From NCBI GenBank assembly GCA_900540205.1, contig UQER01000001.1:62001-126000 (forward strand): a stretch of DNA of 64,000 bases. The letters are read 5' to 3'. A model generated the notes under the pieces. It worked only from the letters and a program-made list of their open reading frames with translations, did not search any database and was not told where the DNA came from. This DNA comes from an uncultured Porphyromonadaceae bacterium. GTDB taxonomy: Bacteria; Bacteroidota; Bacteroidia; Bacteroidales; Muribaculaceae. The stretch's first letter is position 1, and each line of letters begins with the position of its first letter. The position numbers were made by a program, and so were the translations under genes. This document shows positions 49,104-59,300 of the stretch, one piece after another.

Positions 49104-50015
49104 TCACCAGTTGTTGCGACGGCGGGCCTGCTCGTCGCGTGCCTTGTCCTGCTCCCGCATCCGTTCGATGTGGCGGAGAGCCTGGGCGTGGGTGTCGAAC
49201 ACGTCGTTGTACACGGCCCATTTGCCGTTGGGCAGCTGGCGTGCCGTGTAGTCGCGGTTCTGCAGCCGCTTGAATAGGAATGCCAGACCGATGCCGGCTG
49301 CCGGGCATGTCATTACGATTGCTGCCACTATTTTGCCTCCGGTAAAGGCGGCGAACGATAGTGTCACCATGAACCCGATTACACCCACGATTAGCAGCAG
49401 TGTGTCCTTCACGGCAGAAGAGCCACCTTTTGCGCCATTCATGAGCAGCGGGATGGCGTAAATTACAACCAATCCTATCCACTGATTGCCTGCAATCATG
49501 TAGCCGATTGCCATAGCGAAATATTGGAACACGGCGGCAAGAAGCACAGGCCATATCCTCACACCTGTCTTGGAAAATGTCCACACCAGAATCACGTAGC
49601 TGAATTCCAGCACAAGATAGAGCGCAACGGGAATGAAGCCCAGTATCGCCTTGTTCAGCCCCATGTTTTCAGGCAGACACCACCACACGGCATCGTTGCC
49701 AAGCATCAGTGTCTGGTAAATCTGCAACCCCACAGCCAGGACGAACGGAACGGCCGATTTGGCTACGGTGCTCCGCAGGATAAGTACCACGGCAAAGAGC
49801 ATCAGAATCAGCTCAAGCACCGGTAGAACCGGGCCATGAAGGAAGTTCCACATGGCCGAAGCGGGGTCGAGCCGGGTGAACGCCAGATTGTCGTGAATGA
49901 GACGTTCCAAAGAATTGAGACCTCCATTTGTGGCAAGCGTGTCGGCGCTCTCCGGCGTTGCAAAGGCAAATATCGGTATTAGAATCAGAACCAGACAGGT
50001 GAGAAATGTTTTCAT
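49104..50015 (-). CDS. Polytopic membrane protein, last gene of the kinase operon
   Basis: A 303-residue protein of unknown family. A signal peptide or first helix (MKTFLTCLVLILIPIFAFA) precedes a short periplasmic stretch and about seven helices. A charged cytoplasmic tail follows with GKWAVYNDVFDTHAQALRHI and a run of Arg, Glu and Lys. The segment LGNDAVWWCLPENMGLNKA aligns with LGTDMFWWCDNDRYGFWG in the first gene of the same operon (61016-62197). The order of helices also agrees, so the two look paralogous. A membrane receptor or channel for the operon's system is a guess. Confidence 0.65.
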   Translation of the reverse strand: MKTFLTCLVLILIPIFAFATPESADTLATNGGLNSLERLIHDNLAFTRLDPASAMWNFLHGPVLPVLELILMLFAVVLILRSTVAKSAVPFVLAVGLQIYQTLMLGNDAVWWCLPENMGLNKAILGFIPVALYLVLEFSYVILVWTFSKTGVRIWPVLLAAVFQYFAMAIGYMIAGNQWIGLVVIYAIPLLMNGAKGGSSAVKDTLLLIVGVIGFMVTLSFAAFTGGKIVAAIVMTCPAAGIGLAFLFKRLQNRDYTARQLPNGKWAVYNDVFDTHAQALRHIERMREQDKARDEQARRRNNW

Positions 50016-50066
50016 AATGATGTGGTGGAAAGAGGGGTGAATTAAATGATTTGAACGGGGGATATG

Positions 50067-50723
50067 TCAGGTGGAGAGAACTATGGCGCGGACGTCGGAG
50101 AAATCGGCGTGGCGCAACGCTTCGGGTGAAATCAGGAAGTCGAGCACCCCGAAATCCATGAAGTTGAGGTTGAAATCCATTCCGGCGAATGAATCGATTT
50201 GCAGGAGTATCTGCCAGTCCTCGTAAGGGTGATCCCACGATTCCCACTCGCGGTGGTCGGGACGGGCAAAAAGAGCTTGGTCGTCATCGGCCAGCGGGTC
50301 GTGCTCGCGTGTGAATGAAATTTCCAGTGCATCGGGCGACATGGGTTGATCTTCGTCATCCACAAGCACTACCTCGCGCAGCCCGGAGCAATCCTTCACG
50401 TAAATCACTTTCACCGCATCGGGTGCGCTTATCGCACCGCCAATGCAGTCGGTGTCGGCGAACTGGCCGAGATAGTGGTCGATTTTTGCGAAAAACAGGA
50501 GCAGCCCCGTCGGAGGAAGCGGATTGGCCCCGTCGCCGCAAAACGCTTTCAGCTCGGCAAGGTTTATCTGGCAGACGAATACATAGGGATATTCGTCGCC
50601 TGCGTCGTCGATGTACTGCGGGTAATCCATCCCCTTAGGCAGTGCCGGACTGCCCCAGAAGCGGGAAGCCTCCACGGCAAGTTCGCCGAAAGGTTTTGAC
50701 AGTCTGAGATATATCGGTTTCAT
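50067..50723 (-). CDS. DUF1963 (YwqG-like) protein
   Basis: A 218-residue soluble protein. The DUF1963 pattern is seen in SRFWGSPALPKGMDYP, FVCQINLAELK, GLLLFFAKIDHY and LLQIDSFAGMDF. The function of the family is unknown; YwqG-like proteins often sit in toxin-immunity or accessory gene clusters. Here it follows the unknown 157-residue gene by 6 bases, within the kinase/AAA operon. It probably acts in the cytoplasm. Confidence 0.75.
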   Translation of the reverse strand: MKPIYLRLSKPFGELAVEASRFWGSPALPKGMDYPQYIDDAGDEYPYVFVCQINLAELKAFCGDGANPLPPTGLLLFFAKIDHYLGQFADTDCIGGAISAPDAVKVIYVKDCSGLREVVLVDDEDQPMSPDALEISFTREHDPLADDDQALFARPDHREWESWDHPYEDWQILLQIDSFAGMDFNLNFMDFGVLDFLISPEALRHADFSDVRAIVLST

Positions 50724-50729
50724 GGTCCT

Positions 50730-51203
50730 TTAGTCCTCCTCCTGACAGTTTTCGGGTTCCCAAATCATGTCCATTATCTCGCTGGCGTCCTGATTGCCGT
50801 TCTCCACGGCCGTCATAACCAGGTCGAAGTAGTAGGTCATGTCAAGCATGAATTTTTCGGGGTCGTTTGAAATGGCGGCGAACCTCAGCCATGCCCACCC
50901 CTCCTCGTTGTCGGGTGCGAGTGCGCCTTTGTTTATGCCTTCCCACAGGACGCCCTCAAACATGCTCTCGCGCACAATTTCGAACGAGTACCAGTTGTTG
51001 CAGGCCATCAGGAGTGCCTTCAGGGGATACAGGCCGGTGACGCCTTTCTCAATGAGGCGGTCGATGTTGTCCATCACCGCCTGCTCGCTGTCGGTAGTTT
51101 CGTTGCATACCGACCCTTCGAACGTTTCATGTACTTTGCCTATCTCCATTATTTCCTTCAGAATCAGGCGGTAAAGGCACCGCATGCCGTTGTCTGCTGC
51201 CAT
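50730..51203 (-). CDS. Unknown acidic protein in the kinase operon
   Basis: A 157-residue soluble, acidic and probably all-helical protein. I do not recognise a family. Visible stretches are LYPLKALLMACNNWYSFEIV and EEGWAWLRFAAISNDPEKF. An internal ATG (MEIGKVHETF) about 18 codons in is an alternative start. Its place between the 188-residue protein and DUF1963, with short gaps on both sides, makes it an operon member, perhaps an adaptor. Confidence 0.55.
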   Translation of the reverse strand: MAADNGMRCLYRLILKEIMEIGKVHETFEGSVCNETTDSEQAVMDNIDRLIEKGVTGLYPLKALLMACNNWYSFEIVRESMFEGVLWEGINKGALAPDNEEGWAWLRFAAISNDPEKFMLDMTYYFDLVMTAVENGNQDASEIMDMIWEPENCQEED

Positions 51204-51235
51204 ATTGGTTATGTTTTAATACTTTGAATATCAGA

Positions 51236-51802
51236 TTAGTCGAACATCACGCCGGGATTCATCAGCGCCGGTGATTTCCATCGTATGCCGCGACGTGCGA
51301 GGGCGGCGCTCTTTGCGCTCCAATATCCGAAACAGTATCCCATGCCTCGGGGCACATCTTTTAACTCTTCGGCAATTTCGCTTTCAACATCGGCTATAAC
51401 TGCCTCATACCCGGCCGTGCGCTCCACCGGGTCGAACTTCAGATGCCGGTTGTAGCGTTTGCAGAATTCCGCCATAGGCAGCTTCGGGTCGATATAGTCG
51501 CGGAGCATTTTCAGTTCGCCGAGGTTGTCGCTGTTATCGGGGTCAAGCCTGGCAATCTCCTCGCGCACGGAGATGCAGAAACGCGCCGACTGGGTCTCGT
51601 CCATCTGGTCGAGCATCTGGCAGAGCAGGTTGGCCTTTTCGCCGGGCGATTCGTATTCTCCCGGGAGTGTGTCGGGCATAGACAGCATCAGTGCGAAAGC
51701 CTCAGCGCCGAGACGGATGTTTTTCCACAGGTCGCCGAAGGTGTCGTGATTCTGCACCATTGCAGTGAATATCGCTGCAATCCGGTATGTTTTTTCGTTC
51801 AT
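51236..51802 (-). CDS. Unknown helical protein in the kinase operon
   Basis: A 188-residue soluble protein without a signal peptide. It is mostly helical (YRIAAIFTAMVQNHDTFGD, SARFCISVREEIARLD, AVIADVESEIAEELKD) and ends in GMGYCFGYWSAKSAAL followed by RWKSPALMNPGVMF. No family is recognised. The start lies 2 bases before the PP2C stop, so translation may be coupled. The conserved-looking end could be a binding motif for a partner in the operon. Confidence 0.55.
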   Translation of the reverse strand: MNEKTYRIAAIFTAMVQNHDTFGDLWKNIRLGAEAFALMLSMPDTLPGEYESPGEKANLLCQMLDQMDETQSARFCISVREEIARLDPDNSDNLGELKMLRDYIDPKLPMAEFCKRYNRHLKFDPVERTAGYEAVIADVESEIAEELKDVPRGMGYCFGYWSAKSAALARRGIRWKSPALMNPGVMFD

Positions 51803-51804
51803 GG

Positions 51805-52521
51805 TCAGGTGAATTTTAGGGTTATTACTGTGACATTGTCGGGAGCTCCTGCGCTCAGGGAAGCATCGACGAGTGCCAGAGCCGACTGGACATGGGTCTG
51901 CATCTCAGCCTCCGTCACATAGTCCGACAGGCCGTCCGAGCAGATGATGTACTGGTCTCCCTCCACAATCTTTGCAGGTGTTATGTCGATGAATGCTTCC
52001 GGAATGCCGAGGCAGTTGTACATGAGGTTGGCCGGAGCAGACGGGTCGTTGAGCCGGTTGCGTTCGGAGTGGTCGCGCGTGAGCTGGCGGAAGTTGTCGT
52101 AGCGCAGACGGTAGGTGCGTGAGTCGCCGCAGTTGAGTATGTATGCCTGGTCGAAATAGAGTAGCAGGCCGGTGAGTGTTGTGGCCATGCCGTTTCCGTG
52201 GCTTTCGGCCATGATGGCGTCGTTGGCGGTCTGAGTCCACCGCTTAAGTAGCATGATTATCTCGTTCGGTTCCAGACCGGCGGGGAGCGCCTCGACGAAA
52301 GTGTCGAACAGACTGCAGGCAAGTTCCGAGGCTTTTTCGCCCCCTTCGCGTCCGCCGAGGCCGTCGCATACAACGGCGCCGAACTCCATCCCGTCTTCGG
52401 GAATGTCGAATTCGAAGGCGTCGCTGTCGTCGCGCACGGTCTGTCCTCCGGCGTATGCCATATCCTCGTTCTGTGTGCGGACAAGGCCGGCGTGGCTCAC
52501 TATTTCAAATCTCAGTCTCAT
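51805..52521 (-). CDS. PP2C-family serine/threonine phosphatase
   Basis: A 238-residue cytoplasmic metal-dependent phosphatase of the Stp/PppA type. Motifs appear in order: SHAGLVRTQNEDMAY, VVCDGLGGREGGEKASELA, MATTLTGLLLYFDQAYIL, NCGDSRTYRL, QYIICSDGLSDYV and AGAPDNVTVITLKF. The metal-binding Asp residues are all in place. It would remove phosphates placed by the operon's kinase. Its start overlaps the FHA gene stop by 4 bases. Confidence 0.92.
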   Translation of the reverse strand: MRLRFEIVSHAGLVRTQNEDMAYAGGQTVRDDSDAFEFDIPEDGMEFGAVVCDGLGGREGGEKASELACSLFDTFVEALPAGLEPNEIIMLLKRWTQTANDAIMAESHGNGMATTLTGLLLYFDQAYILNCGDSRTYRLRYDNFRQLTRDHSERNRLNDPSAPANLMYNCLGIPEAFIDITPAKIVEGDQYIICSDGLSDYVTEAEMQTHVQSALALVDASLSAGAPDNVTVITLKFT

Positions 52522-53024
52522 TCCGCAATAAAGTCATAATAGTTGGCCAGCCGCACGGTGTCGCCTGTGCGGAAGGGGAGAGGATTATAGCACCACTGGC
52601 CGTTGACGGCCGAACCGTTTCGCGAACCGAGATCGGAGAGAATCCAATGGTCGGCCTCCTGCCACACCTGGGCATGCCGGGCGGAGATGTACTCCAATCG
52701 GCCGAGGTCACGCTGATAGGGGCCTTCGAGGCGTCCGAGCACAGCTCCGTTCTGCAGGTTAAGCGTAATCCTTTCGGCACGGCACACCAACCGCGTGGGG
52801 CATTGTGCGCGCGGTGGTTCCTGAACTGTTTGCCCGGCATCCTGAGGCGAGTTGCCCGATGTCAGGGCGTCGGCGGCCACGAGCTTCTTGCCGCAGAGGC
52901 CACAACGCTTCCCTTCCCCTTTGCCGGGGACACGGCAGTCGGGGCAGAGGTATATTTTAGCGCCGCACTGGTCGCAGAACAGGCTGTCGTCCTCAATGTC
53001 GGCCTTGCATTCAAAGCATTTCAT
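52518..53024 (-). CDS. Zinc-ribbon FHA-domain protein
   Basis: A 168-residue cytoplasmic protein. The N-terminus carries two zinc-ribbon units (CFECKADIEDDSLFCDQCG and CPDCRVPGKGEGKRCGLCG). After a linker, residues about 75-168 are an FHA domain, with LGRLEG for the Arg strand, LEYISARHAQVW for the Ser/His pair and SDLGSRNGSAVNG for the Asn-Gly turn. All phosphothreonine-reading positions are kept. It probably reads phosphorylated kinase or AAA protein. It stands one base after the AAA gene and overlaps the phosphatase gene. Confidence 0.88.
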   Translation of the reverse strand: MKCFECKADIEDDSLFCDQCGAKIYLCPDCRVPGKGEGKRCGLCGKKLVAADALTSGNSPQDAGQTVQEPPRAQCPTRLVCRAERITLNLQNGAVLGRLEGPYQRDLGRLEYISARHAQVWQEADHWILSDLGSRNGSAVNGQWCYNPLPFRTGDTVRLANYYDFIAE

Positions 53025-53025
53025 G

Positions 53026-56000
53026 TCAGGTCATGTCTTCAAAGGTGAATATATAGAGGTCGTCGCGGGTATAATTGCCCTGCCGGCGCAGGCGTGCGCC
53101 CTGATTGATGCGCACCTGGTCGAAATACTTCACGGCCTCGGCGGCATTGCCGAAACTGGCGGTCTTGTGGCGAACGAGCTTGTCGAAATAACGGTGCATC
53201 TCCTCGCGGGCGTCGTCGTCCATCCTCATGCCGCGTTTCCTGCAGAGGTTCTCGAAAATCACGGCCAGTTCGTCGGCGGTGTAATCCTCGAAGTAGATTT
53301 TTTTCCTGAAGCGGCGGTCAAGTCCGGTGTTGGTGTCGGACCACGCTTTCATCTCGCGCGGATAGCCGGCGGCGATGGCCACCATCTTCCCCTCGTAATC
53401 GTTGAGAAGGGTGAGCAGTTCGGGCGCGGCGTCCTTTTCGCCGTAATGGCCGTCGTGCAAGCCATAGGCCTCGTCGATAAAGAACACGCCGCCGAGGCCG
53501 CGTTTCACCATCTTGCGGGTCTGCGCGGCGGTCTGCCCCACAAATCCGCTGATGAGGTCGGCGGGTTTCACTTCAAGCAGCTTGTTGGTGGGGAGGAGCC
53601 CGAGTGAGTGGAATATGTTGCCCATGATGCGCGCCACGGTGGTTTTGCCCGTGCCCGGATTGCCCAGGAACTGGTAGTGGCACATGGGCACGTTCGGCTG
53701 CCGCTCCTCCAGGCGGGCGCGTTCCTGCTCGGCAAATATGGAGTCGGCGAGGTTGCGTATCTCCTCTTTCACGCTTTTCAGTCCCACAAGCCGGTCAAGT
53801 TCGCGGAAGCATTCCTCCAGATCCACCTTTTTCGCTTCCTCGTAGGGGATGTCCTCGGCCTTTATGCGCATCATCTCTTCGGTGGGGATGTTGTAGATGT
53901 CGAATTCGCGCTGCAGGCGGTCGCCCTGACGTTTCATGGTTGTCTTGAACAGTCCGATCACGCTCCTCGCGTTTCCGAAATTCTCGTCTTTCGCGGCAAC
54001 CATCTCGCAGATGGCCTTGCGCAGACGGTCCTCCGCCTCGGTGTCGAGGTGCATGTTCTGCCTGCGTGCCTGAAGCATATAGATCTCCTCAAGCTCGGTG
54101 GCTGAATAGTCCTCGATGTGGATGCGGTCGGAGAAGCGGCTTGCAAGCCCCGGATTTGCATTGGCTATGAATTCGTCGATTAGGTTCTTGTAGCCGGCTA
54201 TTACGGTTATGAACTTGCCGGCGTCGCCCACCATGCGTGTCATAAGGCTCTCGATGGCCGCCGTGCCGTCCTGACTCTTGTCGCAGGGATTGTCCATGGG
54301 AATGAGGCTGTAAGCCTCGTCGATGAACAGGATGCCGCCCAATGCCTCGTCCACGGCCTTGTCCATATTGCCGGCGGCTGAATTGGCCATGCTGTCGAGC
54401 AGGTGTTTCTTTTCCCGCACCACCACCTTGTCGGTGGGGAGGATGCCTGCTGCCTTGAACACGCGCCCCAGGCGTTTGGCCACTTCGGTTTTGCCGGTGC
54501 CGGGATTTCCGGTGATGGCTATGTGGATGCCGTCGTTCTCCGGACTGATCAGTCCGCGCTCCACCCTCTGCCGCTGGATTATGGCCTTGCCGACGATGGA
54601 GCGTATGGTGGCTTTAAGATTGCCAAGCCCCACCATGTCGTCGAGCGAGGCGAGCACCTCCTCCACGGTGGTCTGTTTCTTTCCTTCGTCGCCCGTAATA
54701 TCGTCCGGGATGATGAACGGGGGTGAGGATGGATGGTCGGCCAGACGGGCCTTGACCCTGGCGATGGCGGCCGAATAAGCGTTGCGCACCTCGCGGGCAT
54801 TGCCGAATCCCTTCTGACGCATGTTGTACATGTTCTGAAAGTAGGCTTTGAGTTTTTCGTCGGCTTCGGGCGAGAGCATGAAGCCTTCGCCGCCGTTGGC
54901 CACCATGCGGCGGAAAATCTCGGCGAGTTCGTCGGGGGTGTAGTCGCGGAAATTGATGGTCTGGTTGAAGCGGGACTTGAATCCGTCGTTCAGCTTCATC
55001 AATGCTTCCATGTCGCGCTCATATCCGGCTAAGATCACCACGATTTTGCCACGGTAGTTTTCGGTGTAGCGTATCAGCGAATCCACTGCATCCTTTCCAT
55101 GCTCGTTGTTGGTGAACTGATAGGCTTCGTCGATGAAGAGCACGCCGCCCATGGCCTGATTGAAGAATTTCTCCACCAGTTTGGGAGAGTCGGCCACATA
55201 CTGCGATATCATCTGGTCGGCACCAACCTCCTTCAGATGCCCAACGGGGAGAACGCCCAGAGCGTTCAGAGCCTCGGCAAAGAGCCGTGCCATGGTGGTT
55301 TTGCCCGTGCCGGGATTGCCGATGAAACGGAAGTGGTCGTTGAGCCTGGGTTCGCGGCCGTTGGCCACGTCGGTCTGTATCACCTTGGCTATGCCGCGTA
55401 TGCGCTCCTTGATTTCGCGCACGCCTACATATTTGTCGAACTCGGCCATTACCTCGTCGAGGGTCTTGCGGCGGAACTCCTTGCCATGTACGCAGTCGGG
55501 GCCTATCACCGGCGAATCCCCGGGGAGGTCGAGGGCGGCGTTGCTGATGGCCTGTGCGCGTAGCCGCGCTATGTGGCCGTTAACGCCGGGAGCCTCGTCG
55601 GGGTGACGGAGGTCATTGATGAAGATGCGTTCCAGCTTGGCCCGGGCTTCGTCCGAGAGGGTGCGGCGTTCCTTGGCGAGGATGTCGTCAACTATCTTCA
55701 GCAGACCGACAACGGTGATGTCGGTTGTGGCAAGGTGGTAGCTGACGGCGTTCTTGGAAACGGGATTGTTGTCGAAAAACGCTTTCAGCGCGTCGTCGCC
55801 GGTTATGGCCACTACGGGCATCCCTTCCGCACCGCTCCATTCGCCGATGTAGTTGATGATGCTGTCGAGCTCTACAATGTCGGTGGCTTTCGTGGCGGGG
55901 CACAGGCGTTGTGCCTCATCTATGATAATCATGTTCGGACCGGGCTTTATTTCGCCTTTCTGCAGGCTCTCTATCCAGCCGCGGTATTCCACCGGTTTTA

Positions 56001-56349
56001 TCACGTTGGGTTCAGGGTCGCGGAGAATGCCGGCGCTGACCAGGGCGCGGGCAATGGCGCGTGCCACAGTCTTTTTCCCCGTGCCGGAATTGCCGGTGAT
56101 TACGAAACTGAGGGGTAGGCGGCTCCCTTTCACACCGTTCTTGCGGCACCATTCAGCTTTTTTCCGCGCTTTGGCAACTATGTCGGTTAGTCTGTCCACA
56201 AGTTCCGTTTTGTCGTATAGCCCTGCGAACATGCCGCTTTTCGCCGCTGCCTGAGGGGCTGAGGCGTTTTGTGCCGGCATGGCTGTTCCGCACCATTTGC
56301 AGAACCGTGCCTCCGGTCTGTTCGGTTTTCCACATTTATCGCAGTTCAT
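53026..56349 (-). CDS. Four-module CbxX/CfxQ-type AAA ATPase with N-terminal zinc ribbon
   Basis: A 1107-residue cytoplasmic protein. A zinc ribbon (CDKCGKPNRPEARFCKWCG) opens it. Four AAA modules follow, with Walker A near residues 86, 343, 616 and 898: GNSGTGKKT, GNPGTGKTT, GNPGTGKTE and GNPGTGKTT. The Walker B motifs are IIIDEAQRL, LFIDEAYQF, LFIDEAYSL and FFIDEAYGL. The first module lacks the Ser/Thr after the P-loop Lys and may not hydrolyse ATP. CbxX proteins activate Rubisco or help secretion systems (EccA); a four-unit chain is unusual and could make a pseudo-hexamer. The gene follows the kinase gene by 3 bases. Confidence 0.88.
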   Translation of the reverse strand: MNCDKCGKPNRPEARFCKWCGTAMPAQNASAPQAAAKSGMFAGLYDKTELVDRLTDIVAKARKKAEWCRKNGVKGSRLPLSFVITGNSGTGKKTVARAIARALVSAGILRDPEPNVIKPVEYRGWIESLQKGEIKPGPNMIIIDEAQRLCPATKATDIVELDSIINYIGEWSGAEGMPVVAITGDDALKAFFDNNPVSKNAVSYHLATTDITVVGLLKIVDDILAKERRTLSDEARAKLERIFINDLRHPDEAPGVNGHIARLRAQAISNAALDLPGDSPVIGPDCVHGKEFRRKTLDEVMAEFDKYVGVREIKERIRGIAKVIQTDVANGREPRLNDHFRFIGNPGTGKTTMARLFAEALNALGVLPVGHLKEVGADQMISQYVADSPKLVEKFFNQAMGGVLFIDEAYQFTNNEHGKDAVDSLIRYTENYRGKIVVILAGYERDMEALMKLNDGFKSRFNQTINFRDYTPDELAEIFRRMVANGGEGFMLSPEADEKLKAYFQNMYNMRQKGFGNAREVRNAYSAAIARVKARLADHPSSPPFIIPDDITGDEGKKQTTVEEVLASLDDMVGLGNLKATIRSIVGKAIIQRQRVERGLISPENDGIHIAITGNPGTGKTEVAKRLGRVFKAAGILPTDKVVVREKKHLLDSMANSAAGNMDKAVDEALGGILFIDEAYSLIPMDNPCDKSQDGTAAIESLMTRMVGDAGKFITVIAGYKNLIDEFIANANPGLASRFSDRIHIEDYSATELEEIYMLQARRQNMHLDTEAEDRLRKAICEMVAAKDENFGNARSVIGLFKTTMKRQGDRLQREFDIYNIPTEEMMRIKAEDIPYEEAKKVDLEECFRELDRLVGLKSVKEEIRNLADSIFAEQERARLEERQPNVPMCHYQFLGNPGTGKTTVARIMGNIFHSLGLLPTNKLLEVKPADLISGFVGQTAAQTRKMVKRGLGGVFFIDEAYGLHDGHYGEKDAAPELLTLLNDYEGKMVAIAAGYPREMKAWSDTNTGLDRRFRKKIYFEDYTADELAVIFENLCRKRGMRMDDDAREEMHRYFDKLVRHKTASFGNAAEAVKYFDQVRINQGARLRRQGNYTRDDLYIFTFEDMT

Positions 56350-56352
56350 AGG

Positions 56353-59300
56353 TCATTTCTTGTTTTTTTTGTAGAGTACGCGGCGCGTGTTGCCTTTGGA
56401 ATTCACGTATGTGCCTTCAAGAGTCGTGCTCTCGTCTGAATAGACATTCTCTTTCAGGGTCAGTGTTATCTTGTCGTTGGTGTCAAGATAGAGTTTCAAA
56501 GGAGCCTCGCCTTTCTCTTTTGCCACCATGGTCTGGTTGGTTTGGCCGGCCTGATAGTCGATTGTCATGTCGGCCTGCATGAATCCGTCGGCGTTTTCGT
56601 AAAGTTTGATTATGCTCGGAGTGCCCTGCACATTGCCGGTGTATGTTCCTGTTATTTCCTGCTCTTCAGGTTTTAGTGACAAGTCAAGCCTGTCGGAGCC
56701 TACATGGCATATGGCAACACCTCCCATAGTGATAATAAGCATTACAATCGTACTTCTGATAAGGCTTGGAAGCATCTTTTTTGCCTTCTCGGTGTTCTGG
56801 TCTATCTCATCTTCAAGGCTGCCCGACTTGACATGCGGCAGGAGCTTGTCAAGGGTATCGAATGCCGCACCGGCACGGAAGCGCAGGATGGTTTCTTCCC
56901 ATGAAAGTGAGCTGCCTGAGTCAAGTGTGTGCCTGAGGTTGAAAAAGATTTTGCTCCCGAAATAGATTACTCCGCCGAGCAGAATGGCAATGATTACCCA
57001 TGGCATTGCCGGGGATAAAAATCTGAAAATAAGGTCGATTATCCAGTATGCCGCGAAACCGCCGATGGCCATACCGAAAATGCCGCCTTCAACACAGATG
57101 AGAGCGCAGATTATGCCTATTATGATAGCGAGACCGTGCCCGAGGCCTTTGGATAGTGCTATTATTGTGTCGCTGCCGCTGGTAGCCGCAAGATAGCCCA
57201 TCAGTGAGCATACGCACAGCATTGGAATGAAACAGAACACTGCGGCAAACGCCCTGAGCAGCCGCACCGTACGCCATGCCTTCCGGTTGCGCCCAATGAC
57301 CTCCTCCACATCTGTGTCGGGGGCATCGGCGATATAATCGCACTGCGGGAGGTGTTTGCGGATGAACTGATAGTATTCAAGGGTGCGCGTTGTGTATGAT
57401 TTGGCGGAATAGTCGGCATGCGGGTTCTCCTGAAATTTCAGGGTGAGCCAATTGGCCAGGAAGGTCTGCTCGCGGTCGCTGAAACCGGAAAGGTCGGCGT
57501 TGGCCACGTCGTCGGGTGTGGTGAACGTGATTCCTTCGATGGTGACGGGTATGCTTCCGCCGTTCCATCCCGCAAGAATTTTCAGCTCGGCAATGGCGAT
57601 ATTGTAGGGACCGGTGCGTTTCTGCGCGTCGGTGCTTTTGGTGTCCATGCAGTAGGTCACCCAGTCGCATTGTGTGTCGAAGCCTCCGCGCACATAAAGA
57701 TAGGCATGAAGCTTTGAGCCGTCGAACACCTTCCAGTCAATTATGTCCCAGAACTCTTTCCCTTCGGCCTCCTTGCAGATCTCGGCGGCGAGAACCCGTG
57801 CAATCTGTTCGGGATTCGACATGTCGGAGGTGGCGAGGGGATCGCCGTCAAAACCGATGTCGGGCAGCAGGCAGAAGTGCATCAGGGTATTGGTGAAAAC
57901 ATCCTCGATGTTTTTCGCTTCGTCCATGAGTTTTAGGCCGTGACCCACGAGCGCCGCGTCGCAGTGCCGCGCCCATGCAATGAAATCCGGGTCGTTCTGA
58001 TAGCCGTTGTCCCAGATTTCGGACGAATAGAACGCCTTCCGGTATTCGTCGAGAGAGGTGACAGGCACGAAACTTTTCTTACCGTCCTTCACCACCGGCA
58101 CGGGATATGGTAGCGAGGGGTCGAGCAGGAAGGCAATCTCACGGATGTAAGTCGCCTTTTGCAGATGTGATTTACGCTGATACTTTTTTACGTCGGCACC
58201 CAGACCCACGGCGTTGCAGAATACCCACAGCGCATGGTCCGTCGTGCCGAGGGCATTGCCATAGCTGTTGCAATGGGTGTAAAGTTCGGCTGCAAGTTCC
58301 TTTTGCGAGCGGATAGGGTTCCCTTTGATGCCGGTGAACGGCATCGAGGGGTCGAGTTCCATACATGCTGCGTAAAGCCCGGTGTCGCGGTCGGCGGGAT
58401 GGCGCATTTCTGTTATGTCGCGCATCTGCATGGCCACTTCCGGACGGTCCACATCCTCCAGCCACTCGGCGATGCGGTCGGCATAGAGATATTTCTTGGC
58501 CAGTTCGCGGTTCTGCCACATGATGCGGGCCAGTTCGGCGTTGTTGTGGGCTATGAGATTCTTTTCGCCACTGAACACTATCCGGTAGTCCTTCAGTGAA
58601 TTATGGTCTGCAGAATCCTTAAAGATAACCTCCCCCTTCGCCCAGCGTTTCACCTCGTCGAAACCGGCACGCTTGTCTGGATTGTTGCGTGTGAGTGCTT
58701 TGATAAGCGAAAGCATATGCTCGCTCATCTCCTTGCGTGAGGGGTAGGGGAGTTCTTCGTCGAGTTTCTGACGCACGAGCTTGTCCTCGTCGGCAATCAA
58801 CAGTCCCTCGCCTTTCCACAATGCCAGGAGCGACATCCCCATTGAGAAGAAATCGGCCTTGGGGTCAACGTAGGTGAGTTGGCCCGGAATGTTGATGTAA
58901 AGCTCAGGGGCAGTGTAGAGCTTTGTGCGGCCGTCGTCGGCCACAGCGCGTCCGTTTTTGTCGAGCATTCGGGCAAATCCCCAGTCGGTGAGAACGAAAC
59001 GCTTTTGCGAACTGTCGGAGAACAGGAAGTTGGCCGGCTTGACATCGCGGTGCACCACGCCGTTGCGGTGCAGAAAATCCACTGCGGCCGTCATCCGCAG
59101 GGCAATCTCCTTCAGCTCGTCCTCATTCCCGTGCAGTTGCATATGGGCGAGTGAACCGCCGGTGCAGAGCTGCATCACCTCGTAGTCGAAATCGGCGTTC
59201 TGCACATCGTCATGCCAGATGCCGTGGGCGTAGACGTCTACCAGCAATCCGCTGCCGCGCAGCTGCATGAGTTTGTCAAGAATGGTGTGGTCGGGGTGAA

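Noticed and set aside
48805..49584. 259-codon minus frame covering xseB and the heptamer array
   Set aside because: Its tail is only a translation of the heptamers and it lies antisense to a well-supported xseB.
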